64,000 bases of DNA from Micromonospora sicca. GTDB taxonomy: Bacteria > Actinomycetota > Actinomycetes > Mycobacteriales > Micromonosporaceae. The first letter of the stretch is position 1; each line of letters opens with the position of its first letter. The notes below the pieces were generated by a model. That model searched no databases. It was not told the origin of the DNA and saw only the letters and a program-made list of their open reading frames with translations. The translations under genes were made by a program, and so were the position numbers. Of this stretch, positions 37,676 to 47,595 are shown piece by piece. The DNA lies in contig NZ_QGKS01000235.1 of NCBI RefSeq assembly GCF_003172935.1, positions 19,100 to 83,099 on the forward strand, written 5' to 3'.

Positions 37676-38926
37676 TGCCCTTGCCGAAAACCTCGTCCGC
37701 GCAGGTCACGCGGCATGCTCGTACTCGTGGAGGATGCCGCCGAGGCGCTCGCGTCTTCGTATGTTGAGGTAGGCCATCTTGTCCGGGTCGACGATCGGCT
37801 CCGGCAAGGGGTGTAGGGGGCGGGCGTTGGCTATGCCCTGGTGAGGCCGGTGGAAGTTGTAGAAGTCTTCGAACTCCCGTAGGGCGTGGAGGAGATGGTG
37901 CTGGTTCCAGATCAAGGTGCGGTCCAGGAGCTCACGGCGGCAGGTCTGCACCCACCTCTCCGTGATCGAGTTCATGCGGGGCATCCGGACGCCCTGAGCA
38001 CGACTTCGATGCCCGCATCCTTGAGGATTGCGTCGAACAACTCGGGGAACTTCCCGTCCCGGTCTCGGATCAGGAACCGCGCCCGGCAGCCGGCGTCCTC
38101 GAGGTCCACGACGAGGTTCTTGGCGGCTTGCGCCACCCAGGATGCGGTCGGGTGCGCGGTGGCGCCCAGGATTCGGATCCGCCGGTTGGCGTGCTCGATC
38201 ACCGCGAACACGTACATCCGCGCCCCGGACAGGGTGACCGTTTCCAGGAAGTCGCAGGCCAGCAGGGCGTCGGCCTGGGAGCGCAGGAAGTCGGCCCAGG
38301 TGCTGGAAGGCCGCTCGGGTGCCGGGTTGATCCCGGCCTCCTTCAAGATCTCCCACACGGTCGACGCGGCCACCTTCACCCCTAGAACCAGCAGTTCGCC
38401 GTGCAGGCGCCTGTACCCCCAGCTGGGATTTTCCCGCGCCAGGCGCAGCACCAGGGCGCGGACGGAACGCACGGTCCGCGGCCGGCCCGGGCGCTTAGGC
38501 CGGGACATGTGCGCGTGGCGGCGGGCGACCAGGTTGCGGTGCCAGCGCAGCACCGTGTCGGGGCGCACCAGCAGCCGCACTCTGCGTAGCACGTCGCGCG
38601 GCAGCCGGTGTAGCAGCGCCGCCAGGAATGCCCGATCGCTCGGGGTGAACCGCACCTTCTCCTTACCGATTTGCCGCTCCAGCACGGTGATCTGATGGCG
38701 CAGCGCAAGGGTCTCCACGTCCTTGTCTCGATTGCTCATCGGCAGCAGGCGCAGCATGGCGAATGTGTTCGTCACACCCAGGTAAGCCAGTCGGAGCAGC
38801 ACGGCGGACCATCATGCCGCAGCGATCACCAGCTGCCGAGAGCGCAGCGCAAGCGACCCGGGTCAAGCTTCCCGACGCCCCGTACACCGGCTCCCACCAG
38901 GCCGGATCAGGTTTTCGGCAGGGGCA
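37676..38926 (-). mobile_element. rve-type IS element, about 1.25 kb
   Basis: Imperfect terminal inverted repeats TGCCCTTGCCGAAAACCT (37676-37693) and the complement of 38909-38926 (TGCCCCTGCCGAAAACCT), one mismatch in 18. It contains the frameshifted transposase gene. I see no clear target duplication. Confidence 0.7.
37706..38802 (-). pseudogene. frameshifted rve-type IS transposase
   Basis: Same family as the intact 365-aa transposase at 21627-22724. The start MLLRLAYLGVTNTFAMLRLL and the DDE core (CDFLETVTL, FLIRDRDGKFPELF) are in one frame to about 37990. The C-terminal part (VRMPRMNSITERWVQTCRRE to HRPHQGIANARPL) is in another. A one-base indel near 37990 (CCGGACGCCCTGAGCAC) breaks it. 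The element is therefore probably inactive unless the indel is a sequencing error. Confidence 0.8.
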
Positions 38927-38976
38927 CGGCCCGGGCGGTCTGTTGACCAGGCTGACCAGGACATGCTGGAGACGGC

Positions 38977-39294
38977 TCAAAAAGCGGAGCTGAGCGAGGA
39001 CCCTGGTATGACAGGCACGATCCGTCCGGCGGTAACGGCGGCAACCAACAGCCTGCGGATCATGGCCTCTGACGGCCGCCGGTCCGCGTCGATCCCGAGC
39101 ACGGCCGCGGTTTCAGCAGGTAGATCAGCGACCCACTCACCGATCGCTGCGTACGAGCGGTAACCGGCAACGACCGCGCACACCGCCGCCGCGACGCACG
39201 AATCCCCGACGGGCGCTGAGGTGTCGGCAAATGGGACCACTTCAACTGGGGCACCTATTCTGTCGAGCAAACGCCGTTCGCTCTGCCTCAGCAA
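38977..39294 (-). pseudogene. ISAs1-family transposase N-terminal fragment
   Basis: About 105 residues with AAVCAVVAGYRSYAAIGEWV, ADLPAETAAVLGID and SEAMIRRLL, the N-terminal transposase-associated domain of ISAs1-type elements. The DDE domain is absent. Nothing else is supported in 38927-39360. Confidence 0.65.
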
Positions 39295-39360
39295 GGCCTG
39301 GATCGGGAGGTGGCCAATCTCAGGACGCGGCTTCGCCGCCTTGCTAACGGACTATTCAAT

Positions 39361-40360
39361 CACTGAAGTGATCTCAACAAGATTTGGTTAGGTATCGGTA
39401 TTCGAAGTGGGTGAGATGGAGCGCGGCGCGGACGACGTCGCCGGTTTTTCGTGGGCTGGCGGTGGTGTGGCGCAGGGTGCGCCAACGGCCGGTCAGGATC
39501 GCGAAGCCGCGTTCTCCGAGGCACCGCATCGATCGAAGGGCAGCGTTGTAGGCGCGGTTGTCGACGGCGAGGCGGCGCCCGTCAGCCGGCTGCTTGTACG
39601 GAGTGTGGATGCCCTGGCCGGCGCCTTCGTAGCCTGAGTCGGCCTGAGTCGGCAGGTGTAGTTCGGAGGCCGCCCAGTAGAGGGCGCCGGTGACGTCCAG
39701 CCGTTGGGCGCAGGTCAGGTCGTGCAGATGTCCGGGCATCGCCTCGGAGGTCCAGATCGGTAGCCCGTCGGGGCGCATCACGGCCTGAATGTTCGCGCCG
39801 AAGTCGCGGTGTTTCCCGGAGTACCACGCGTCGATCGTGTCGCCTTTCACGCTCACGGTGGTCTCGGCGAGGCGGTCGGTGTCGAACAGCTTCCCGTCCA
39901 GGATCACGTGCGACCAGCCGTCGGCAGCGACCCGGGTGAGGGCGTCGTGCAGGGTGGGTGTCTGCGCCGCCAGGACCCGCACGGCCTCGGCGACGTACCG
40001 GTAGGCGGTCGCCCGCGACACCCCGAAGCCCGCCCCGAGGGTGGTCTTGTCCTCGCCCTTGCGGAACCACACCAACACCAGAAGCGCCTGGTAGAAGCAA
40101 GTCAGGGCTCGCGTGCCCGATCGGGTGCCCACTGTCCGACGCTCGGCTCGCAACAGCCGTGCCACGTGCTGGACGAGTTCCCTGGGTACGTCGAGCATGG
40201 CACGATAGGCGATCACGTGGGGTCCTCACTTGCTGGGCTGATCTTGTGGTGAGAACTGCCTACCGAGGGCCCCACGTCCTCTTCCAGCACCGTCCGGCAA
40301 GGACGGATTCGCGCGTGTCGTACAGGTCAGACGACCATCCTTGTTGAGATCACCTCACTG
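39361..40360 (-). mobile_element. IS5-family element, about 1.0 kb
   Basis: 21-bp terminal repeats CACTGAAGTGATCTCAACAAG (39361-39381) and the complement of 40340-40360, with two differences. They enclose one intact transposase. No target duplication is obvious. Confidence 0.8.
39374..40216 (-). CDS. IS5-family (DDE_Tnp_4-like) transposase
   Basis: 280 aa, intact. N-terminal HTH (TLGAGFGVSRATAYRYVAEA) and a DDE_Tnp_4 core with HVILDGKLF (Asp), YSGKHRDFGANIQA, ADSGYEGAG (Asp) and a C-terminal Glu near LGERGFAIL. The C-terminus (HLTHFEYRYLTKSC) lies just inside the left terminal repeat. Its integrity and near-matching ends suggest the youngest IS in this stretch. Confidence 0.85.
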   Translation of the reverse strand: MIAYRAMLDVPRELVQHVARLLRAERRTVGTRSGTRALTCFYQALLVLVWFRKGEDKTTLGAGFGVSRATAYRYVAEAVRVLAAQTPTLHDALTRVAADGWSHVILDGKLFDTDRLAETTVSVKGDTIDAWYSGKHRDFGANIQAVMRPDGLPIWTSEAMPGHLHDLTCAQRLDVTGALYWAASELHLPTQADSGYEGAGQGIHTPYKQPADGRRLAVDNRAYNAALRSMRCLGERGFAILTGRWRTLRHTTASPRKTGDVVRAALHLTHFEYRYLTKSC

Positions 40361-40483
40361 AGGGAGATCAGGTAGATCGTCGTACCCGCGCGCGCTGGTC
40401 GTATCGTCATCGGCGACCTTGCACACTGACCAAGCGACATTGCGATCAGAACCCGCGGTTGCCGCTTGACGTAGGAGAAGCTC

Positions 40484-41095
40484 GTGGCATCTAAACGCCC
40501 ACCGGGTCGGCCCCCGGTGTCGTCGCGCCAAGAAGTGGAAGCGGCCGCAGTCGAGCTCTTCTTGGCGCACGGCTTCGAGCAGACCACGGTCGATGACATT
40601 GCAGCCGCCGCCGGAATCGGTCGATCCACCTTCTTCCGCTACTTTCGGACAAAGGCCGACATCCTCTGGCTGCCGTTCGACGACCATCTCAAGCATCTGA
40701 CGGCCAGCCTTGCCGAGCGCCCGCTCGCCGAGCCGCTGACGACGGCGATCATTCGCGGAGTCATGCAGGCGATGCGCGAGAGCGGTGACCCCCGTGGCGT
40801 CTGGCTCCGCAGATTCGTCGCGCAAGAGGAGCAGGCCCTCCAGGAGCTGGAGTCGGTGCGCTGGTCTCGGTGGGCGGCCGTGGTGGCCGACTTTGCCGCC
40901 AAGCGGCTTTCCGGAGTGCGCGGCGAGCTCGCCGCCGCCATGTTGGGCGGGGCAACTCAAGCGCTGATTCGGTCAATGATGCGCCGAAGGGCCGAACGGG
41001 ATATGCGCACCGAGACGGTTCTGGACGAGATCGAGCGGGAGCTGCATGTGACGCTCGACCCTCTCCAAGCGTGGCTGGAACAGATCGGAAGCTGA
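40484..41095 (+). CDS. TetR-family repressor
   Basis: 203 aa from GTG 40484 with AGGAG 7 bp upstream. The N-terminal HTH is [20 protein letters not shown], followed by the FxTK segment (FRTKADILW). The C-terminal ligand domain includes [18 protein letters not shown]. It precedes a GMC oxidoreductase gene by about 100 bp, and a GGGACTGAGTCCC palindrome lies between them, so it probably represses that gene. TetR plus GMC pairs occur near mycofactocin-linked dehydrogenases, but no mycofactocin gene is present, so that link is speculative. Confidence 0.85.
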   Translation: MASKRPPGRPPVSSRQEVEAAAVELFLAHGFEQTTVDDIAAAAGIGRSTFFRYFRTKADILWLPFDDHLKHLTASLAERPLAEPLTTAIIRGVMQAMRESGDPRGVWLRRFVAQEEQALQELESVRWSRWAAVVADFAAKRLSGVRGELAAAMLGGATQALIRSMMRRRAERDMRTETVLDEIERELHVTLDPLQAWLEQIGS

Positions 41096-41114
41096 GCCTC
41101 GGCCACCTTGTTTT

Positions 41115-41127
41115 GGGACTGAGTCCC
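41115..41127. promoter_or_regulatory. palindrome GGGACTGAGTCCC, candidate TetR operator
   Basis: Six-bp arms around a single central base, 20 bp after the TetR stop and about 70 bp before the GMC start. The position and symmetry suit a TetR-family operator. Confidence 0.5.
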
Positions 41128-41347
41128 GATATACTCGGGGAGAAACGGACTCTGCACCAGATCGGTGGGGCCGAATAGCGCGCGAGGGAGCGTCTCTCAT
41201 GGTTGAGGATGCGTTTGACTACATCGTCGTCGGGGCCGGAGCTGCTGGCGCGGTGCTGGCGAACAGGCTTACGGCGAACCCGACGGTCTCGGTCCTGCTG
41301 CTGGAGTACGGCGGACGGGACCGCAATCCCATGCTGTACGTCCCTAA

Positions 41348-42389
41348 GAGCCTGGTAAATAAGGGTTTCAGGTGTGTTGGTGGCGGGCGAGGCGGCGGGT
41401 CATGACGATGATCATGGCCCATTGGACCATCGCGGCGTGGTGGTCGGGTAGCCGTTCGTAGTCTCGGACCGTGCGTCGGCACCGGTTGATCCAGGAGAAC
41501 GTGCGCTCGACCGCCCATCTGCGGTGCAGGACGACGAACGTGGTCTGCCCGGCGAGCTTCGCGACGATCTGCACGGTCAGGGTGAGGTGGGCGGCGGCCC
41601 AGCCGACGAGCCGGCCGGCGTAGCCGCTGTCGGCCCAGGTCAGGCCGATGGTGGGAAAGCAGGCGCGTAGCGCCCACAGCAGCGGCCGGGCGGCGTCGCG
41701 GTCCTGCACGTTCGCGCCGGTGACCAGGATCGCGAGCAGTAGTCCGCAGGTGTCGACGGCGATGTGCCGTTTCCGGCCGTTGACCTTCTTCCCCGCGTCG
41801 AAGCCACGCCCTGGCCGGCCGACGGTCTCCGCGCCCCGTATCGACTGGGAGTCGACCAGCGCAGCCGTCGGTTGCCGGTTACGACCCTCGACCTGTTCGC
41901 GGACCTGTTCCCGCAGGCTGTTGTGCATGCGGTTCAGGGTTCCGTCGCGGGTCCAGGTCGTGAAGTAGTGGTAGACGAGCTTGTGGTGCGGGAAGTCGGC
42001 GGGCAGCGCGTTCCACTGGCAGCCGGTGCGGTCGAGGTAGCGGATCGCGTCCACGATGTCGCGGCGGGGGTAGGTGATCGGCCGTCCGCGTCCGGTCCCG
42101 GCCGGGACGTGCGGAGCCAGGACCTGCCATTCGGCATCCGAGGTGTCGGACGGATAGTGCCGCGGCCGGGCGGTGCGCAGGTGATCGTCAACGGTGGCCG
42201 GGGTGGTAGGTGCGGCGACGCCGGCGACAAGGTATACAGACAGGGTTGGGCCTTCGGTCGTGCTGGTTTAGTCGCCTTTGCTCGTACCGAAGGCCCTTCA
42301 CCATGTCACGCCGCCACGCCGGCAACGAGCGCGATCATCAATCTCTTGCGCGATCCGCCGACACCCCGAACCCCTTATTTACCAGGCTC
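41348..42389 (-). mobile_element. IS5-family (IS427-like) element in the GMC gene
   Basis: Terminal repeats read GAGCCTGGTAAATAAGGGTT (41348-41367) and its near-exact complement at 42369-42389. CTAAG flanks both sides (41345-41349 and 42389-42393), giving a 3-5 bp target duplication depending on where the repeats are cut. The element carries one transposase frame. Confidence 0.8.
41368..42054 (-). CDS. IS5-family transposase (start uncertain)
   Basis: 228 aa from GTG 42054: [40 protein letters not shown] (Asp), [26 protein letters not shown] (Asp) and [20 protein letters not shown] (Glu). The same frame is clearly homologous further upstream to about 42240 (HYPSDTSDAEWQVLAPHVPA), but there is no ATG/GTG/TTG there. 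Either an unusual start is used or the start has mutated. Confidence 0.8.
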   Translation of the reverse strand: MDAIRYLDRTGCQWNALPADFPHHKLVYHYFTTWTRDGTLNRMHNSLREQVREQVEGRNRQPTAALVDSQSIRGAETVGRPGRGFDAGKKVNGRKRHIAVDTCGLLLAILVTGANVQDRDAARPLLWALRACFPTIGLTWADSGYAGRLVGWAAAHLTLTVQIVAKLAGQTTFVVLHRRWAVERTFSWINRCRRTVRDYERLPDHHAAMVQWAMIIVMTRRLARHQHT

Positions 42390-42563
42390 TAAGCAGTATG
42401 CGCGGGACATTGTTCGGTGACTAGTCGCCCACATCCTCCACATATGACCCTTGGACGTCCACATCTGCCGCTGGTCGCGCGCTCGCGGCGGTCCGTCTGC
42501 GGACATCCTGTATTGCCGAGAGCGGATGCCCCAGAAGCCCATGGGGTGTGATGATCGGCAGCG

Positions 42564-43433
42564 ATGAACAGCAGTGACGATTCCGCGTCGATGACCGTGG
42601 CACTGGGTCGGGTGGTGGCGCCGTCGCGGACTGTCGTGCTGGCCTGCGGCGGGTTTCTCGATCAGTGGGCCGACCTTGGGGAGCCGTTGTCGGTTCGTGC
42701 GATGCGGGCGGCGGATACGGGCGGCGCCCACCTGCAGGACTGGCTCGCCGAGGCGGTCGCCGTGCCGGCCGGACCCGGAGCGTTGACGGTGTCTGCGCGG
42801 ACCCGGCCCGGTACGTACGAGGCAATCGACACCATAGCCACGCTCGACGTCGACCTGAACCTGCCGTGGTCGGCGGTTTCAGCCAAAGCGGAACCGGTGG
42901 TGCTGGGTGATCTGCCCGTGGACCCGTCCGGGATGGTCATCGGTGACGCGGTTGCGCTTGACTCATGGGTTGGCTTCCTGCCGGCGGCACGCACTGTTGA
43001 CGGGTTAGCTGACCTGCGAATCTGGGGCAAAGGCGATGAGGAGGCCTGGGCGCACTTCGGTGCGCAACCTATTCCGGCGTTCCACGCCAACCGCGTGCAC
43101 GGCTGGTTGGATTTACCCGTCGAAGTCGCGCACGAGAGGGCGGCGGCGATCAACCGGTGGGCGGTCGCGCAGGGTCATTTCGCGCATATGGCATCCGTCG
43201 ACCTACACAGCCATCACCATCTCGGATGGCGAGCGGGCTGGCAGGATCCCCTCGGCGCCGGAGTGATCGAGGTGGCCGGCTGCCCGGTCCTTTGTGTCGG
43301 CTGGGCGCCGAGTGAACTTCAGCGATTCAGAGCAGGCAGGTCGTTTGGACAGGTGTACCCGCTGACTCTGGAGCACGTGGCGAGCAAGGCCGTACTGCGG
43401 TGGAGCATCCCACCCGCCGCCACCGAGGTCTGA
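42564..43433 (+). CDS. hypothetical protein, 289 aa
   Basis: From ATG 42564. No signal peptide, membrane span or P-loop. Conserved-looking segments are VVLACGGFLDQWADLGEP, GALTVSARTRPGTYEAIDTI and VDLHSHHHLGWRAGWQDPLG (His cluster). The C-terminus (VYPLTLEHVASKAVLRWSIP) looks structured and codon use is normal, so I believe the gene is real, but I do not recognise the family. The 144 bp upstream after the IS contain no gene. Confidence 0.55.
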   Translation: MNSSDDSASMTVALGRVVAPSRTVVLACGGFLDQWADLGEPLSVRAMRAADTGGAHLQDWLAEAVAVPAGPGALTVSARTRPGTYEAIDTIATLDVDLNLPWSAVSAKAEPVVLGDLPVDPSGMVIGDAVALDSWVGFLPAARTVDGLADLRIWGKGDEEAWAHFGAQPIPAFHANRVHGWLDLPVEVAHERAAAINRWAVAQGHFAHMASVDLHSHHHLGWRAGWQDPLGAGVIEVAGCPVLCVGWAPSELQRFRAGRSFGQVYPLTLEHVASKAVLRWSIPPAATEV

Positions 43434-43569
43434 CGAGTGCGCCGATCAGCGCTATGAGGCGACGCTGATAGCTGCACGCTCATGCCGCGACCCGCGCGTG
43501 CTCGCCGACCGAGGCGATCACGCTCGGTAGCTAGCCTCTGAGTCGAGCGGGCATCCTGAACTGCCGAGA

Positions 43570-43735
43570 TCAGTAAGTCTGCCACTCTCCGCCCGACACA
43601 TCGGAGGGCGCGGTCTTAGCGGGCTCGTCGAGGCGCAGGATCGTTTCCTCGATCTCCGCATTCCGCCCGTTGGCGAACGAGATCTCCGTGTCTATGATCG
43701 CGAATCCTGCCCTCTGCAGCACTTTGAGCGATCTC
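43570..43735 (-). pseudogene. C-terminal remnant of a GNAT acetyltransferase
   Basis: The last ~55 codons of a minus-strand frame read RSLKVLQRAGFAIIDTEISF then ANGRNAEIEETILRLDEP, the typical GNAT end (Asn/Ser-helix-GF...RLD). Upstream of about 43735 the same frame is Arg/Pro-rich and not GNAT-like, so the acetyl-CoA-binding part is missing. No intact gene is supported in 43434-44066 otherwise. Confidence 0.55.
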
Positions 43736-44066
43736 ACATGGGGCCTGGGCCGCGGGAAAGCGCCCGATATTTTGGCTGGCTGCGGCGGTAGATCCGCCCC
43801 GGGCGAACTGTCCCGCCGCTGGCTGCATGTGCGTTCGCAACATGCTGGCAGCCCGTGTCCGGCGACGGCTGGGTGCCTTCGACGGTGGTTCATCGCAATG
43901 CCGTGGACCAGTGGAGGGTGAGCCGCGACCTTTGGCTTGTTCCAGTGTCGGATCACGGTCTCAGTGATTCTCCGTGATGGCCCCACCAGCGAAGGGTGAT
44001 GGCCGGCGGCGGCTCATTACCGGTTGCCGAATTCGTCAGCACAGAACGTGAAGGAAGGGGTGTGGC

Positions 44067-46346
44067 ATGCAACGAAGATTCAGGCGTCGATGGCTCCACG
44101 CAACGGTAGCTGCCATCGTGGTGCTCGCCTTGGGGGTGGCCGCTCGGCCATCACCGGCGTTCGCCGCGAACGGGGACTTGGTTCAACAGACCAATTTCGC
44201 GCAGCCGTGCTCCAGCGGCATCGGCGTCGGCATCGCGTTCGACGGCAAGAACCTGTGGTACAGCTGCTACGCGTCCAGCCCGGACCTGTACAAAGCGGAT
44301 CCGATCACCGGGGCGGTGCTCGCCTCCTACACCGTCGCGGGCGGGCTGGGCGCGCTGGCCTGGGACGGCAATCGCAAAAAGATCTGGGCCGGCTGGGGCG
44401 GCGCGGGCGCCGACGGCGACGTGCGGCTGATCGACCCGGCGACCGGTACCGGCGCGGTGGTGTTCAACGCGCCCGATGCCGGCGCCATCGAGGGGCTCGA
44501 TGACGGGCTGGCGTACGACGCGCAGGACGACAGCCTGCTCATCAGCCCGGACACGTCCACGACCATCTTCCACTACTCCACCGCCGGCGCCAGCCTGGGC
44601 AGCTTCGGCTGGTCCGGCAGCGGCTGCTACAACAGCGGCCTGGCCATCGGCGGTCAGCTGCTGTTCCAAGGCTCCGACGGCTGCAACCACGTCTGGGTCG
44701 TGCAGCGCAGCACCCACGCGCCCGCCTTCGACTTCGCCACCGGCGCCGGCGGGGTACGCGACGAGGACCTGGAATGTGACAGCGTCACGTTCTCGCCGAA
44801 GACGGTGATGTGGTCGATGGAGGCATACGAGCCGCGCCGGGCCATCGCGTTCGAGATCCCGCCCGGCTCCTGCGCCACCGGCGGCGGGGTGGACAGCGAC
44901 GGCGACGGGCTGCTCGACGAGTGGGAGACGAGCGGGATCACCATCGACCCAGACGGTGCCGGCCCACTCGCGCCGCAGTTCACCGACCTGCCAGCGATGG
45001 GCGCGGACAAGAACAAGCCGGACATCTTCCTGCAGATCGACTGGATGGCCGACGCCACCCACAACCAGAAGCTGAGCGCCGCCGCGCTCAAGAAGGTCGT
45101 CGACGCGTTCGCGGCCTCGCCGTACGTCAGCCCGACCGGATCAGTGGGCATCAACCTGCACATCGACGAGGGCTCGTCGAGCATCATGAACTACGCGACC
45201 AACGCGACGTGGGGGTCGATGAGCAAAGCCAACCAGCTCGCCTACGTCGCCAACCTGGGCACCTCCGGCGGGGGCGGCTACGACTGGAGCGCATTCCAGA
45301 CGCTCAAGGACGCCAACTTCACGCCGACCGGGCGTACGCCGATCTTCCACTACGTGGTCGCCGCCCACAACTACGACTCGACCACCTCGTCGGGCATCTC
45401 CCGGGGCATCGGCGCCTCCGACCTGATCGTCAGCCTCGGCTCGTTCACCGCAGGTACCGGCAGCGACAGCGAGCAGGCCGGCACGCTCATGCACGAGTTG
45501 GGCCACAACCTCTCGCTTCACCACGGTGGTGGTGACGACACCAACTACAAGCCGAACTACCTGAGCATCATGAGCTACGGCTTCCAGATGAGCGGCGTCA
45601 TCAAGGGTGGGGCCGCTGGCACCTTCGACTACTCCCGTTCCGCCCTGGGCAGCCTGAACGAGAGCAGCCTGAACGAGCCCGCGGGGATTGGGGCGGCCGG
45701 CTACGGGACCCGACACTGGTGCCCGACCCCCGCCCCGGGGGCCTACGTCGCGGTCAACAACGCTGGCGGTGCCATTGACTGGAACTGCAACGGCAATTCC
45801 ACCGAGACCGGCGTGTCGTTCGACATTAACCATGACGGCGCCAACGGGACGCTCAACGGCTACAACGACTGGGCCAACCTGAAGCTCAAGGGCGGCGCGA
45901 TCGGCCTGGCCGGGGTCACCCCGGACCTGCCCATGATCACCGACAACAACGAGACCATGACACCGGAGGAGGAGCAGAAGAGCCCGCCGACGTCGCGGTA
46001 CACCTTCACCGGCTTCTTCTCCCCGGTCGACAACCCGCCCACTGCCAACCTCGCGAAGGCCGGCAGCGCAATCCCGGTCAAGTTCAGCCTCGGCGGCGAC
46101 CAGGGCCTGGACATCTTCGCCGCCGGCTCACCCGCCTCTCAGCCGGTGGCCTGCGACTCCGGCGCCCCGCTTGACGACATCGAGCAGACCGTCAGCCCCG
46201 GGAATGCCACACTGACCTACGACCCGGCCACTGATCAGTACACCTACGTGTGGAAGACCACCAAGTCGTGGGCGGGCACCTGCCACCACCTGACCGTGAC
46301 CTTCAACGACGGCACCCAACACTCCGCCGACTTCAAATTCAAGTAG
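44067..46346 (+). CDS. secreted metzincin-type metalloprotease with N-terminal propeller and PxKF domain
   Basis: 759 aa from ATG 44067 with GAAGGAAGGGG upstream. The Sec signal peptide is RRFRRRWLHATVAAIVVLAL, cleaved near AFAANG (about 34). Residues about 35-280 form repeated blade-like segments (LYKADPITGAVLASY, VRLIDPATGTG), a lactonase/NHL-like propeller. A calcium-binding type-3 repeat follows (DSDGDGLLDEWE, about 287). The catalytic part has HELGHNLSLHH (about 475) with a downstream Met-turn NYLSIMSYG. The C-terminus (from about 655) is a PxKF domain (GSAIPVKFSLGGDQGLDIF). A hairpin follows the stop. Confidence 0.8.
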   Translation: MQRRFRRRWLHATVAAIVVLALGVAARPSPAFAANGDLVQQTNFAQPCSSGIGVGIAFDGKNLWYSCYASSPDLYKADPITGAVLASYTVAGGLGALAWDGNRKKIWAGWGGAGADGDVRLIDPATGTGAVVFNAPDAGAIEGLDDGLAYDAQDDSLLISPDTSTTIFHYSTAGASLGSFGWSGSGCYNSGLAIGGQLLFQGSDGCNHVWVVQRSTHAPAFDFATGAGGVRDEDLECDSVTFSPKTVMWSMEAYEPRRAIAFEIPPGSCATGGGVDSDGDGLLDEWETSGITIDPDGAGPLAPQFTDLPAMGADKNKPDIFLQIDWMADATHNQKLSAAALKKVVDAFAASPYVSPTGSVGINLHIDEGSSSIMNYATNATWGSMSKANQLAYVANLGTSGGGGYDWSAFQTLKDANFTPTGRTPIFHYVVAAHNYDSTTSSGISRGIGASDLIVSLGSFTAGTGSDSEQAGTLMHELGHNLSLHHGGGDDTNYKPNYLSIMSYGFQMSGVIKGGAAGTFDYSRSALGSLNESSLNEPAGIGAAGYGTRHWCPTPAPGAYVAVNNAGGAIDWNCNGNSTETGVSFDINHDGANGTLNGYNDWANLKLKGGAIGLAGVTPDLPMITDNNETMTPEEEQKSPPTSRYTFTGFFSPVDNPPTANLAKAGSAIPVKFSLGGDQGLDIFAAGSPASQPVACDSGAPLDDIEQTVSPGNATLTYDPATDQYTYVWKTTKSWAGTCHHLTVTFNDGTQHSADFKFK

Positions 46347-46355
46347 ACCAACCCG

Positions 46356-46390
46356 TCCTGGCAGGGGCCCACACGGTGCCCCTGCCAGGA
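46356..46390. terminator. perfect 13-bp hairpin after the metalloprotease gene
   Basis: TCCTGGCAGGGGC (46356-46368) pairs exactly with 46378-46390 with a 9-nt loop, 10 bp after the stop. There is no T-run, but position and strength fit an actinobacterial terminator. Confidence 0.65.
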
Positions 46391-46409
46391 CACCGAAGAG
46401 GCAGCCGAC

Positions 46410-46865
46410 ATGACCCGCCAACTGCTCCTGGTAGCCGCCGTACTCGTCGCCGCGACCGCGTGCGCATCAACCGGCACACCGCCGCCACCGCCGAACACCG
46501 CCACGGCCACAGGTTCGGAATCTCCCACAGCGACCCCACCGCTGCCATCCAACGCTGCCGGTATCACATCGCAGGAGGCGGCACGAATCGCGCCACTCGC
46601 GCCATCACAGCTGACGGCCGTCACCGACGCCGCCACGATCCGTCTAACCTGGCCGGCCACCGGCGAAGACCTCGCATATTACCAATGCCTACGGCGCGCC
46701 AACCCGGACGGCCAATGGCTACCGGTCGGACGAACCCCACCCGCGCAACACACCTACGTCGACAGCAACCCGGGCACCGGTACCCACATCTACGGCGTGC
46801 AAGCCGTCAACACGTCCGGCCTCGCCAGCCCGATCACCGAAAGCCAGCCCATCACGATCAGCTGA
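46410..46865 (+). CDS. lipoprotein with fibronectin-III-like domain
   Basis: 151 aa from ATG 46410 with GAGGCAG upstream. Lipobox VLVAATAC gives a lipidated Cys near residue 18. A Thr/Pro linker (GTPPPPPNTATATG) leads to one FN3-like domain (APSQLTAVTDAATIRLTWPA, IYGVQAVNTSGLAS). It is probably an exported surface protein. It is separated from the metalloprotease by a strong hairpin. The partner is unknown. Confidence 0.75.
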   Translation: MTRQLLLVAAVLVAATACASTGTPPPPPNTATATGSESPTATPPLPSNAAGITSQEAARIAPLAPSQLTAVTDAATIRLTWPATGEDLAYYQCLRRANPDGQWLPVGRTPPAQHTYVDSNPGTGTHIYGVQAVNTSGLASPITESQPITIS

Positions 46866-47488
46866 CCGCCCGACACCCCATGCCCGCTCGCCGGCCTCGG
46901 CGCGCCGTATAGGTCGCCGCCCGCACGGCCTCGGCGGCTCTACAAGCCTCAGCGGCCATTCACGGCCATTCCGACGCGGGTTCTGGCACGCCTCTGGTAA
47001 GGCATCCGCATCTGCCGCAGGCAACGCGCGGCGGCGCTGGCGCGTCCGTCACTACCGGTATCCGTCGCCCCATGCGCGTACAGGTGCGACAAGTTCGGAG
47101 GTGCCGACAAGCGGATATCCGAGCAGGGCTGCGCCGTCGATGATCCAGACTGTTGCGTCACCCGCAGCGTCAACGCCGCCCGGTTCCAGCCGCCCGCCGC
47201 CGGTGGCCACCCCGACGGGCATACAGCAGGCCGTCTCGCTCGGCCAGCGGTACCACACGCAGTTCGGTTCGTAGCAGGTGCAGATGACGGCGGGAGATTC
47301 AGGTGAGCGCGGGATGAATGAACACGCGACGCGCCCACCGGATCGACCCGGAGATCATCACCTACGTTGAATGGACACCACCGACCGTCCCATTGCGCAC
47401 GAGATCGTTAGCCAGGAATGCCCTCGGCCTGACCTGCGGATGTCGGGCGAGATGGTGAGGTAGGAATTGACCTGACGGCAGTCCCTGG
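46866..47488. other. 620-bp gap without a supported gene
   Basis: Short frames on the minus strand (for example 47052-47258, with DATVWIIDGAALLGYPLVG) look partly protein-like and may be a decayed gene, but no start or family can be supported. Confidence 0.35.
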
Positions 47489-47567
47489 CCGGCACCCGAA
47501 CTCTCGCTCGGGTGCCGGTCAGCGGCAGATCCAGTCATGGGCCCCGGCAGACCCGGCTCTGCCGGGG
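47489..47567. terminator. two hairpins downstream of the small secreted protein gene
   Basis: CCGGCACCCGA (47489-47499) pairs with 47508-47518, and CCCCGGCAG (47542-47550) pairs with 47559-47567. The second lies 29 bp beyond the minus-strand stop at 47596 and is the likely terminator. Confidence 0.55.
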
Positions 47568-47595
47568 CAGCACCCCTGCGTACGGATGGACCAGC

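Larger units (their letters stand above)
41199..42420 (+). pseudogene. GMC-family oxidoreductase, broken by an IS5-family insertion
   Basis: ATG 41199 starts the FAD-binding Rossmann motif [18 protein letters not shown], then [15 protein letters not shown] and YVPK, as in choline-dehydrogenase-like GMC enzymes (normally about 500-550 aa). At residue about 50 an IS element interrupts the frame. Rejoining across the target duplication gives only VPKQYARDIVR and a stop at 42418, which does not match a GMC interior. The gene was therefore already truncated or deleted before or during the insertion. Confidence 0.75.
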
